Below, in pieces: positions 24,601 to 36,600 of a stretch of 64,000 nucleotides of DNA. Position numbers and translations under genes: made by a program. Under the pieces are notes generated by a model. The model worked only from the letters and a program-made list of their open reading frames with translations. It was not told the origin of the DNA and searched no databases. Source of the stretch: Luidia sarsii (Eukaryota > Echinodermata > Asteroidea > Paxillosida > Luidiidae); the NCBI GenBank assembly GCA_949987565.1, contig OX465104.1, positions 4,025,052 through 4,089,051 of the forward strand, in the 5' to 3' direction. Each line of letters starts with the position of its first letter. Position 1 is the first letter of the stretch.

Positions 24601-27600
24601 GTCCATGGGTCTGTCTGTCGGTGTGTCTGTCTGTCAGTGGGTCTGTCTGTCGGTGGGTCTGTCTGTCGGTGGGTCTGTCTGTCGGTGGGTCTGTCTGTCG
24701 GTGGGTCTGCCTGTCGGTGGGTCTGTTTGTCGGTGGGTCTGTCTGTCGGTGGGTCTGTCTGTCGGTGGGTCTGTCTGTCGGTGGGTCTGTCTGTCGGTGG
24801 GTCTGCCTGTCGGTGTGTCTGTCTGTCGGTGGGTCTGTTTGTCGGTGGGTCTGTCTGTCTGTGGGTCTGTCTGTCGGTGGGTCTGTCTGTCGGTGGGTCT
24901 GTCTGTCGGTGGGTCTGTCTGTCGGTGGGTCTGCCTGTCGGTGTGTCTGTCTGTCGGTGGGTCTGTCTGTCGGTGGGTCTGTCTGTCTGTGGGTCTGTCT
25001 GTCGGTGGGTCTGTCTGTCAGTGGGTCTGTTTGTCGGTTGGTCTGCCTGTCGGTGGGTCTGTCTGTCGGTGGGTCTGTCTGTCGGTGGGTCTGTCTGTCG
25101 GTGGGTCTGTCTGTCGGTGGGTCTGTCTGTCGGTGGGTCTGTTTGTCGGTTGGTCTGCCTGTCGGTGGGTCTGTCTGTCGGTGGGTCTGTCTGTCGGTGG
25201 GTCTGTCTGTCGGTGGGTCTGTCTGTCGGTGGGTCTGTCTGTCGGTGGGTCTGCCTGTCGGTGGGTCTGTCTGTCGGTGGGTCTGTCTGTCGGTGGGTCT
25301 GTCTGTCGGTGGGTCTGTCTGTCGGTGGGTCTGTCTGTCGGTGTGTCTGTCTGTCAGTGGGTCTGTCTGTCGGTGGGTCTGTCTGTCGGTGGGTCTGTCT
25401 ATTGGTGGGTCTGCCTGTCGGTGGGTCTGCCTGTCGGTGGGTCTGTCTGTCGGTGGGTCTGTCTGTCGGTGGGTCTGTCTGTCGGTGGGTCTGTCTGTCG
25501 GTGGGTCTGTCTGTCGGTGGGTTTGTCTGTCGGTGTGTCTGTCTGTCGGTTGGTCTGCCTGTCGGTGGGTATGTCTGTCGGTGGGTCTGTCTGTCGGTGG
25601 GTCTGTCTGTCGGTGGGTCTGTTTGTCGGTTGGTCTGCCTGTCGGTGGGTCTGTCTGTCGGTGGGTCTGTCTGTCGGTGGGTCTGTCTCTCGGTGGGTCT
25701 GTCTGTCGGTGTGTCTGTCTGTCGGTGGGTTTGTCTGTCGGTGTGTCTGTCTGTCGGTGGGTTTGTCTGTCGGTGTGTCTGTCTGTCGGTGTGTCTGTCT
25801 GTCGGTGGGTCTGTCTGTCGGTTGGTCTGCCTGTCGGTGGGTCTGTCTGTCGGTGGGTCTGTCTGTCGGTGGGTCTGTCTCTCGGTGGGTCTGTCTGTCG
25901 GTGGGTCTGTCTGTCGGTGGGTTTGTCTGTCGGTGTGTCTGTCTGTCGGTGGGTCTGTCTGTCGGTGTGTCTGTCTGTCGGTGGGTCTGTCTGTCGGTGT
26001 GTCTGTCTGTCGGTGGGTCTGTCTGTCGGTGGGTCTGTCTGTCGGTGGGTCTGTTTGTCGGTTGGTCTGCCTGTCGGTGGGTCTGTCTGTCGGTGGGTCT
26101 GTCTGTCGGTGGGTCTGTCTCTCGGTGGGTCTGTCTGTCGGTGTGTCTGCCTGTCGGTGGGTCTGTCTGTCGGTGGGTCTGTCTGTCGGTGGGTCTGTCT
26201 GTCCATGGGTCTGTCTGTCGGTGGGTCTGTCTGTCGGTGGGTCTGTCTGTCGGTGGGTCTGTCTGTCGGTGGGTCTGTCTGTCGGTGGGTCTGTCTGTCG
26301 GTGGGTCTGCCTGTCGGTGGGTATGTCTGTCTGTGGGTCTGTCTGTCGGTGGGTCTGTCTGTCAGTGGGTCTGTTTGTCGGTTGGTCTGCCTGTCGGTGG
26401 GTCTGTCTGTCGGTGGGTCTGTCTGTCGGTGGGTCTGTTTGTCGGTGGGTCTGTCTGTCGGTTGGTCTGCCTGTCGGTGGGTCTGTCTGTCGGTGGGTCT
26501 GTCTGTCGGTGGGTCTGTCTGTCGGTGGGTCTGTCTGTCGGTGGGTCTGTCTGTCGGTGGGTCTGTCTGTCAGTGGGTCTGTCTGTCGGTGGGTCTGTCT
26601 GTCGGTGGGTCTGTCTGTCGGTGGGTCTGTCTGTCGGTGGGTCTGTCTGTCGGTTGGTCTGCCTGTCGGTGGGTCTGTCTGTCGGTTGGTCTGCCTGTCG
26701 GTGGGTCTATCTGTCAGTGGGTCTGTTTGTCGGTTGGTCTGCCTGTCGGTGGGTCTGTCTGTCGGTGGGTCTGTCTGTCGGTGGGTCTGTCTGTCGGTGG
26801 GTCTGTCTGTCGGTTGGTCTGTCTGTCGGTGGGTCTGTCTGTCGGTGGGTCTGTTTGTCGGTTGGTCTGCCTGTCGGTGGGTCTGTTTGTCGGTTGGTCT
26901 GTCTGTCGGTGGGTCTGTCTGTCGGTTGGTCTGTCTGTGGGTGTGTTTATCTGTCGGTGTGTCTGTGTATAAGGGCCTGAATTGTTTGCGACCTGTGATT
27001 ATTTATGGTGCAGTGTAGAGCATTTCCATAGATTTTCGTCTGCTTTTTAAGAAATTTGTTAAATTTTGATATCAATTCTTTCTTCCTTGAATAAAATGGC
27101 CCTAAGAACCAATGACGTCCTAGCGTAAACACCATCCCAGCCAAATTCAGTTGTGCAACAATATTTCATTTTGTATTGATTTATATTTTAGCACAACTAT
27201 AGGCCAAAAGTAGTTTTGCAAAATGACTGGGAACAATTTTGAAAAAAAGGTCAACAAAACGTCGATTTGACCTCTGGTTTTGCTTCATAAAAGCAGCTCT
27301 TACCGTATGAGCTGGAGCTAATTATTGTCTTGCCGTTAAAGAGTGTTTGTGTACTGAGTCATGAAAATGTAAAGTTCCTGCCTTTTTGAATGGTCGCTTT
27401 CGAGGGGTTAGAATGGTGCTGCTATATTTTGTCTGGTACCACATGAACGAGCGAAGTCCCCTTGTACTATTTACAACAAAGTTCAGACGGAAATAATTTT
27501 GATATCATTTGAAAGCTAATGGTATACTCTTTCACATCATTAGAAAATCTCAAAATCTCAAAAGTGGGGGTTATTCCTCATTATGCTGTGCCGGGTCACA

Positions 27601-30600
27601 TATTTATTATGCCCTGTCATGATGAGACGGGTTTTTATTTTTCAATTGAAGCGGCAATTCTACCTAGACATATTAATCATCATTACGTTGTCTGGCTCGA
27701 AGAATCGTGTGCAATTTGTGTTTGAAAGGCTGCTGACAAGATAAGTGCTCAAGATAAGTGCTCGTTAATTTTGTAGGTATAGCCATTAACTTCGACGGAA
27801 CAATGACAGACACCGAGTTGGGTGCCGGCAGCGCGCAGAGGCAGTTTTTTTGACGGTGCGTCACGGTAGGCATCACTGACAACAGCTCGGTCAAACCGGG
27901 TGGCCACGTTTTATTGGGCCTACGCAGAAAAAATCACGCATTGAGACCACTTCATGGCCAAACGGTTTTGTTTTCTTCATAGCAGCATCTCCATGGTAGG
28001 AATTTCAGGGTTATGTTCGATCACAATGCATCCAGCGCAGGCTGGCTTCTGGAGTTTGTAAAGCAATTTTACACGATGTACACATATGAGATGTGTGGCA
28101 GCAGGTTGGCATGGCAACCCGTCGACAGTTTACGGAGGTTTGCATCTGAATGAAAGCTTGGGGTGTGATCCCTGGAAATATACGGCAGTTAATGGTTGAA
28201 TGCTTCTGACTGGCGCACCCACGCCGGCAAAGACTAGTTGACTATTTGAGAAGGCCACCATCTAAGGGCTGGATAGCTCAGATGGAAGAGAGCAAAATAA
28301 TGGTGACCTGTCATTATTTATACTGGGGAACCCATTCAGTTTTAAAAAAGAACTTTTCTCTCATAAAGTCTTAGTGAACATACTGAGGTTGGGTCTTCGA
28401 TAAGGGAATGACGGAGTCGGTAAGCACCCCGAAATCTAAACACCAAGATATAGAGGGCGCTTCTTGAGTTTGGTCATTTTATACAGAATATAAGGGTGCA
28501 CAACACTAAACCGAGCTCCCATTGATGACCACTGTACAAACACACTCGCATTCGAAGCCAATTATACCACAGTCTTGTAGAAAATTGTAGTTTGGATCTT
28601 CATCTCTCAGATTGTTTTCAATTTTAGTGCCCTTAGCCGATTATTGATTTTGCTAATTACCCAAGGTTTGTAAAGAGGATGGTGTTTTCCCATTCAGTGA
28701 CGCTGCCTCTCTGGTGACCCGTGGAACAAAAAATGCCAGAAACATTTTAGGACCACTTACCATGTTCTTTGCTATATTCCAGAGTGGGTTTTAGCCGGTT
28801 TAACCATAAAGCAAGGACCTTGCAATATGCATTGGCTACGATTGGTTAATATAGCAGGCCATAAGATCAGAGCGGTGCTCGAAAGGGTATTGAGACTAGG
28901 GACGCTTTGCAGCTCCCATGGTGTTGCAAGAACATGTTTTCGTGCCTCTGGGCACTCGTCAGTTGCAGTAGTGATCTTGGCAGATCCGTTCATCTCGGTT
29001 TGTGTTGTGCCGTTTGGATTGGGTTTGAGTGACCGGTTAGGTTGGTTATTGGGTGACTTGCTCCTCTAGTAAGGAGAGCAGCGTGTCCAGGGTTTCATCT
29101 GGTTCCTCAACGAAACCAGAATCGTCTGGGACGGGGGTTTGTTTAGGCAAGGGGAGTTTTGCCCGTATTATCATTTCCCGTATATTTTTGGCTTTTTTGT
29201 AAGCAATGAGGGGTGGGTTTGGGAATATCTCCCTGAGTTTTTCATTGCTTTGGATGTGCCGCCAATACTTATTGATTGCTCGTCGCAAGTCACGGTGGTT
29301 AACCGCTGGGTTGTAGGTGGTGCTGAACACCAGGGGTGGTTTGGTTGTTGGGGTTTTGGTAAGGGGTTTGTGAACCAACTGGGATCGGTTTTCGGGAGAT
29401 ACTTTGCTTGTGATAAGCTCGATCTCGGGTTGTGTATAGCCTCTGTCCAGTAATTTTTCCGTGAATGTCTGGACCGTGTTTTTGAAGTCTTCCCGATTGT
29501 TCGTATTCCTTGCATATCGGAGACATTCTCCGTATATGAATGCGTTGAATACATGTGGGGGGTGGGAAGAGTTTCTATGTAGGTATTGGAAGGTTTCCGT
29601 GGGTTTTCTGTAGACTTTGGTGTCCAGTATACCCGTTGATCGGAAACGATCACCTTTGAAAATGGTTAGGTCCAGGTAGTTTACGGAGGTTGTGGAGGCT
29701 TCGTAGGTGAATTTTAGAGTGGGGTGCATACGGTTCATTTTGTTGATGAGGTTTTGGAAGTCCTCAAGAACGCCGTCGTAGATGACAAGGATGTCATCTC
29801 TATATCGCCACCAGGTCAGGATGTGTTCTGCTTCTCTCAAGATTTTCTGTTCGAAATCGTGGAGGGTGATATCACAGATCTCAGGGCTTGCTGTTGAGCC
29901 CATTGCACAACCGATTTGCTGGAGGAAGAATTTTTTCCCGAATTGGAAACAGTTTCTTCCGAGGATGAGTTCTAGGAGTTCTCGGATGTAATTGAGAGGT
30001 GGTTTTGTGATACCATAGGAGTAATTGGTTCGGTCGAGGGCTTTGCATACGCATTGGATGGCCTCTTCTTGATGGATATTAGTATACATAGATACCACAT
30101 CGATGCTCGTAATCAGAATATTTTGGGGAAAGGTTTTCTCTTCTAGTTTTCGCAAGATATCCGTCGTGTCACGGACATAGGTTGGTTGTGCGGTAACTAT
30201 GGGCAAGAGAAAGAAAAACACCCCCAAAATGTGTAGCCATCTATGCCGAGTTTCTGCAAAGATTTTGGGATGGACCCCTCCACTTCTACAGCCAAATAGG
30301 GCCACATCTAAAGCCGAATATGGTCCAAATTACGTACCAAATTGAAGAGTGAACCCCAGGTTGTCTTTGAATAGTTTTACTTATTCTACAATGTATAAGT
30401 TAATTAGCCTCCAAAGACCCCTTATTAGAAAAAGAAATGTGGGCCCACACTTTATGATAATCAGCTCGGTGGAGCCATCTTGGATGGAATTTGCGTGCTG
30501 CACCTGTAAGGTTGGTATTAATCATACGACTAGACTCGCAGGGAGTAAACGTAATAATTTTCTAAACGGGGTTGCACAAACAAGCCACGTTTCATGACCG

Positions 30601-33600
30601 TCACAAAAGGGAAGGGCGCTGTGCCTCTCTCTGTCTCCCGGCCCCACAAGGACGCACATCAATACCAATGTGCCCGCTCAACCGTGTTTTATAACCGAGT
30701 GGCCGGTATTGAAGTCGTTATTGGATACGACACAGGCTGGCCTCTGGATTATTCTACGCATCCTACACGTCTTAGATAAAATGCATATTTTCTGTCTCCT
30801 TGTTTTTTTTAAGTTAAACAAAAAATTAAGTGGATACCCATTACCTCTGACACATGACCTTTGACTTTTGACCCAGTTTTATCACCCAAAAAAATGTATC
30901 GTTCCGAAATTTCACGAAACACAAGCTGCTTGATAGAGAAAGCCTCCCTCTGCACAGAATTCCATTACATTTTGTTGTGCACTTGAAAATTGACGATTGT
31001 TTTATGGCATTTTTCCTGATCTTGCTGATTTGTGGAAGCGCAGTTTTGTCCACTTTTACAACAAAAGGCAACGCGTAACTTTGTGCGCGGGGATTCCTTT
31101 CCTGCAATCTTAGTTCGTCCAATGTGTCTCGTTCTCCTACACCCTGCTTTACCTCAGTGGCTGTATAAAACACTCACAGTCACACCTTTGTTCTGTATAT
31201 TGTAGATCTATAATCGAATATATTTTTTTCGGAGACAAGAAGATCAAGAAATTTAAGTAAACTGGGTAATATCAGGTCATGTACAAGATAATTGGGGGAA
31301 TAAATATAATATTATGCGAAGCACTGAGTATACATCTGCATCGGTGAAGGGCAAGCCAAATTTCAATAAAAAGTTGATAACTGTTTGAAATTACAACAAA
31401 ACTAAGAATTGTTTTGTTGATTTTTTCCCACGATGCTTAACAAAGCATATCAACCAAATCAAACATTCTCCATCGCAATATTATGGATCTTGCTTGTTTT
31501 GATGTCGGTTGGCCACGGCCCCACATGGAACTACCAATAGGCCTATTACTGGAGTCACACGTCCGATATAATTTGAGTCCGACCTCAAGTTCGAGTCAGA
31601 AGGTCTGACTCCCACTCCTTTTGCTGTCCCAATCTGAGTCTCAGTCATACAAGCGAGGGAGACTTCACTTTTTTATTTGGAAAAAAGGGGTATTATTGTA
31701 GTTCTTAGGAAATGGAAACTTAATTTTGGGAAAACCAATAATCATTATTTCTTTAGTTTGCCAAACATTTCCCGCGCGCGTTGAGGTGATTCTCTTTTCG
31801 ATAACTTTTGGTCACGGTGAAACTTGAAGGATTGTATGGTGGAAGTACTGAGTTGAAGTTTTGCGGTGACACCATTTAACCTTTGGTCGCATTTGACCTT
31901 GAACTCTCCTTAATACTCAACGGTTGCTAACGATACATAATTAATTATGTGTTAATTGGCAGAGGGGGTAAATTACTTCCTATGCCTTTTACAGACCTCT
32001 CTGAACAGTTCCCATACCAGTAACAGGCAAGTGACCCTCCTACCCAGTACTCCAGTGCTATTAATTTTATAGACAGCATGGTCATATGGGCATATCCAGG
32101 CCATGTGTGACTGCAGCCATGCCAACGCACACAGAGGTACCTGATACTAGCCAGCTGTTTTTATCGCCCAGGCAAGGACAGATCACCCTAGCCAGTCTAA
32201 CTGCATGAATCGTAAACAGACCCTTGGCCTGTGGATGTCCTTGCGGGGCAGGCCTGAATTTTTTTCTTCGGAATCCTTTGTTTTTCTTTATTGGGTGGTC
32301 ATAAGTATGGACACCCCTCAAGACCGAGGGTTTTAACACATCTCTTTTGAGGAATGTGTGGCTCCCACAAGAGCCGGTTACTCGACGTCGGGAGCCTCTC
32401 CTACGAATCGTGACGTTTTTAAGCAGTTGTGACACTCAAGCCGTATTTCTCCTTCATGCAAAACACACTGGGGATATTGGTCTCTGACTGTCGATAGTGT
32501 GATGGCTATGAGAGAGCAATCAAAAACCTTCCAGCCTCGTATTTATAATTGCGATATATCGAAGTGGCAGGTTTGCGGTGACACACAAGGTAGCGCTTCT
32601 TTTTCAAGAAGGTGTCTCGCTCTGAAAAGGGCCGGTAACTCAACGTTTCGGGTAGAGTGATAATATCGGTGTGATAATTACATCGGTGAAGGTTCCATTA
32701 CAACAGTGTTATTTTATGTATACGTTGAGTTTGACGAAGTATGGAAGCGATACTTTGACATTAAAAAATGGTGTACCCCACCTTTACGCGTGGTGTATCA
32801 CGTTTGTTTGGTTCATTTCATTCCAATCCGTAGAGTTATAGTATACTTTATATAACTCTATGTTTCAATCAAAGCATGTACACCGAATGGAGGCTGCTGA
32901 TCAGTCAAACAGTCTGGTAACTTCCCTATGAGGTTGAATGTGGCGTGGTTTGCCACAGGGCGTTCGGGGAGGAGACGGGGAAAGGTTGCACCATTGCTTG
33001 AGATGAAGGCCGTTTTTTGATTTTCATTTTTTGCCATTTTGTCTTCCCAGGAAGGATGTTCCACAAAACCACGTCCTATGAAGCCAACAAACGATGCAAG
33101 TAAGAATCCAAAAATCTTGCTGCCACTCTGCTGGTAGCCTAGTAAACTAAATTAAGAAATATACACATATATTTGCTTAGATATTCAAGCGTGATTCAGA
33201 CACATTTTTGTGTTTTTTTGTTCAAACAGCGAACAACACCTTCGAAAATCACGTCAACACGAGTTATTTGTCGATGGGTGGAGATGGCGCCCTCAACGGC
33301 AGTATGGAAAACCCCCTTGGCTTCTGTAAGACTTTTGTTACGTTTCATCAGACCTTTCGTTTATGGCGGGCATGTGCTAGGAAACCAGACTGAGCCGTCA
33401 CTGATACTGATAGTGATACCAAACTTAATTATCCAAGTGAAATAATGCGACACAGATAAGATTTGTTTATATTCATGTGTTTTCTTGTTCTACTGCAAAG
33501 CGGTGGTAACATTGAGTCTGTTGGTTTGTCAGTATGCGTTTGACTTGAGCGTTGTTTTGGTCCTTTAAACAGTTATTCCTATCTGGGATAAGGAGGTCGA

Positions 33601-36600
33601 CCAGAGCTCTACAAGGTGGGATCACTATTCGGCTGACAAAGCTGCAGATTTAGATTTCTGGACTTCCTCCGAAACCGAAGGTAACTGAAGATCAAACCTT
33701 GCCGTGCCGCGGTAGGAGTTCGGGAGCCCGATAGTGTTATTTGCGTACTGATACTACTGTTAAGGTTGCTTTTGCTACTACTTGCGTACAGTTGCTGCTG
33801 TCAATGCTGATGTTAATGCTGTAGCTACTGCTGCTATTGTTATTGTCGCTAATACTGCTGCTGTTGCTGCTGTTGTGGTTGCTGTTGGTGCTGTTGTTGC
33901 TGCTATTGATGCTGATGCTGCTGCGGCTGCTATTGATGGCGATGCTGCTGTTGCTGCTGTTGTTGCTGCTATTCATGCTGATGCTGTGGTTGGTGCTGTT
34001 GGTGCTGCTATTAATGGTGATGCTGCTGTTGTTGCTGCTATTGAAGCTGATGCTGCTGTTCGTGCTGTTGCTGCTGCTATTGAAGCTGATGCTGCTGTTT
34101 GTGCTGTTGTTGCTGCTATTGATGCTGATGCTGCTGTTAGTGCTGCTGCTGCTGCTATTGAAGCTGATGATGCTGTTTGTGCTGTTGTTGCTGCTATTGA
34201 AGCTGATGCTGCTGTTTGTGCTGTTGCTGCTGCTATTGATGCTGATGCTGCTGTTAGTGCTGCTGCTGCTGCTATTGAAGCTGATGATGCTGTTTGTGCT
34301 GTTGTTGCTGCTATTGAAGCTGATGCTGCTGTTTGTGCTGTTGTTGCTGCTATTGATGCTGATGCTGCTGTTGGTGCTGCTGCTATTGATGCTGATGCTG
34401 CTGTTGGTGGTGCTGCTGCTATTGATGCTGATGCTGCTGTTGGTGCTGCTGCTGCTATTGATGATGATGCTGCTGTTGGTGCTGCTACTGTTGGTGGTGC
34501 TGCTGCTGCTATTGAAGCTGGTGCTGTTGTTGCTGCTATTGGTGCTGATGCTGATGTTAGTGCTGCTGCTGCTGCAGTTGGTGCTGTTGCTGCTGCTATT
34601 GAAGCTGATGCTGCTATTGATGCTGCTGCTGCTATTGATGCTGGTGCTTTTCTTGGTGCTTTTGTTGGTGTTAGTGATGCTGATGTTGCTGTTGGTGCTG
34701 TTGGTGCTGCTATAGATGCTGATATTGGTGATGTTGTTGTTGCTATTGAAGCTGATGCTGATGTTTGTGCTGTTGTTGCTGCTATTCATGCTGATGCTGT
34801 GGTTGGTGCTGCTATAGATGCTGATATTGGTGATGTTGTTGTTGCTATTGAAGCTGATGCTGATGTTTGTGCTGTTGTTGCTGCTATTCATGCTGATGCT
34901 GTGGTTGGTGCTGTTGGTGCTGCTATTAATGGTGATGCTGCTGTTGTTGCTGCTATTGAAGCTGATGCTGTCGTTTGTGCTGTTGTTGCAGCTATTGAAG
35001 CTGATACTGCTGTTTGTGCTGTTGTTGCTGCTATTGATGCTGATGCTACTGTTGGTACTGCTGTTGCTGCTATTGATGCTGACATACTGTTGGTGCTGTT
35101 GTTGCTGCTATTGAAGCTGATGCTGCTGTTTGTGCTGTTGTTGCTGCTATTGAAGCTGATGCTACTGTTGGTGCTGTTGCTGCTGTTATTGAGGCTGATG
35201 CTGCTGTTTGTGCTGTTGTTGCTGCTATTGATGCTGATGCTGCTGTTTGTGCTGTTGTTGCTGCTATTGATGCTGATGCTGCTGTTGGTGCTGCTGCTGC
35301 AGTTGGTGCTGTTGTTGCTACTATTGAAGCTGATGCTGCTGTTTGTGCTGTCGTTGCTGCTATTGATGCTGATGCTGCTGTTGGTGCTGCTGCTGCAGTT
35401 GGTGCTGTTGTTGCTACTATTGAAGCTGATGCTGCTGTTTGTGCTGTTGTTGCTGCTATTGAAGCTGATGCTGCTGTTGGTGCTGTTGCTGCTGTTATTG
35501 AAGCTGATGCTGCTGTTGGTGCTGTTGTTGCTGCTATTGATGCTGATGCTGCTGTTGGTGCTGCTGCTGCAGTTGGTGCTGTTGTTGCTGCTATTGAAGC
35601 TGATGTTGGTGCTGTTGTTGCTGCTATTAAAGCTGGTGCTTTTGTTGGTGCTTTTGTTGGTGTTATTGATGCTGATATTGGTGAGGAGGTTGCTGCTATT
35701 GATGCTGATGCTGTTGTTGGTGCTGTTAATGCTGCTATTGATGTGGATGCTGTTGTTTATGCTAATGTTGCTGTTGGTGCTGTTGTTGCTGCTATTGATG
35801 TTGATGTTGCTGCTGCTATTGATGTTAATACTGTTGTTGATGCTGCTATTGATGTTGATGCTGTTGTTTATGCTGATGCTGCTGTTGGTGCTGTTAATGC
35901 TGCTATTGATGTTGATACTGTTGTTGATGCTGCTATTGATGTTGATGCTGTTGTTTATGTTGATGCTGCTGTTGGTGCTGTTAATGCTGCTATTGATGTT
36001 GATACTGTTGTTGATGCTGCTATTGATGTTGATGCTGTTGTTTATGCTGATGCTGCTGTTGGTGATGTTAATGCTGCTATTGATGTTGATACTGTTGTTG
36101 ATGCTGCTATTGATGTTGATGCTGTTGTTTATGCTGATGCTGTTGTTGGTGCTGTTAATGCTGCTATTGATGTTGATGTTGCTGCTGCTATTGATGTTGA
36201 TACTGTTGTTGTTGCTGCTATTGATGTTGATGCTGTTGCTTCTGCTAATGTTGCTGTTGGTGCTGTTAATGCTGCTATTGATGTTGATGCTGTTGTTTAT
36301 GCTAATGTCGCTGTTGGTGCTGTTAATGCTGCTATTGATGCTGATGCTGTTGTTTATGCTAATGTTGCTGTTGATGCTGTTAATGCTGCTATTGATGTTG
36401 ATGCTGTTGTTTATGCTAATGTTGCTGTTGGTGCTGTTAATGCTGCTATTGATGTTGATGCTTTTGTTTATGCTAATGTTGCTGTTGGTGCTGTTAATGC
36501 TGCTATTGATGCTGATGCTGTTGTTTATGCTAATGTTGCTGTTGGTGCTGTTAATGCTGCTATTGATGTTGATGCTGTTGTTTATGCTAATGTTGCTGTT

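Noticed and set aside
20113..27018. Overlapping giant plus-strand ORFs and a 790-codon minus-strand ORF as genes
   Set aside because: All are translations of the same stop-free 16-bp tandem repeat inside intron 1 of copy B, with no non-repeat domain.
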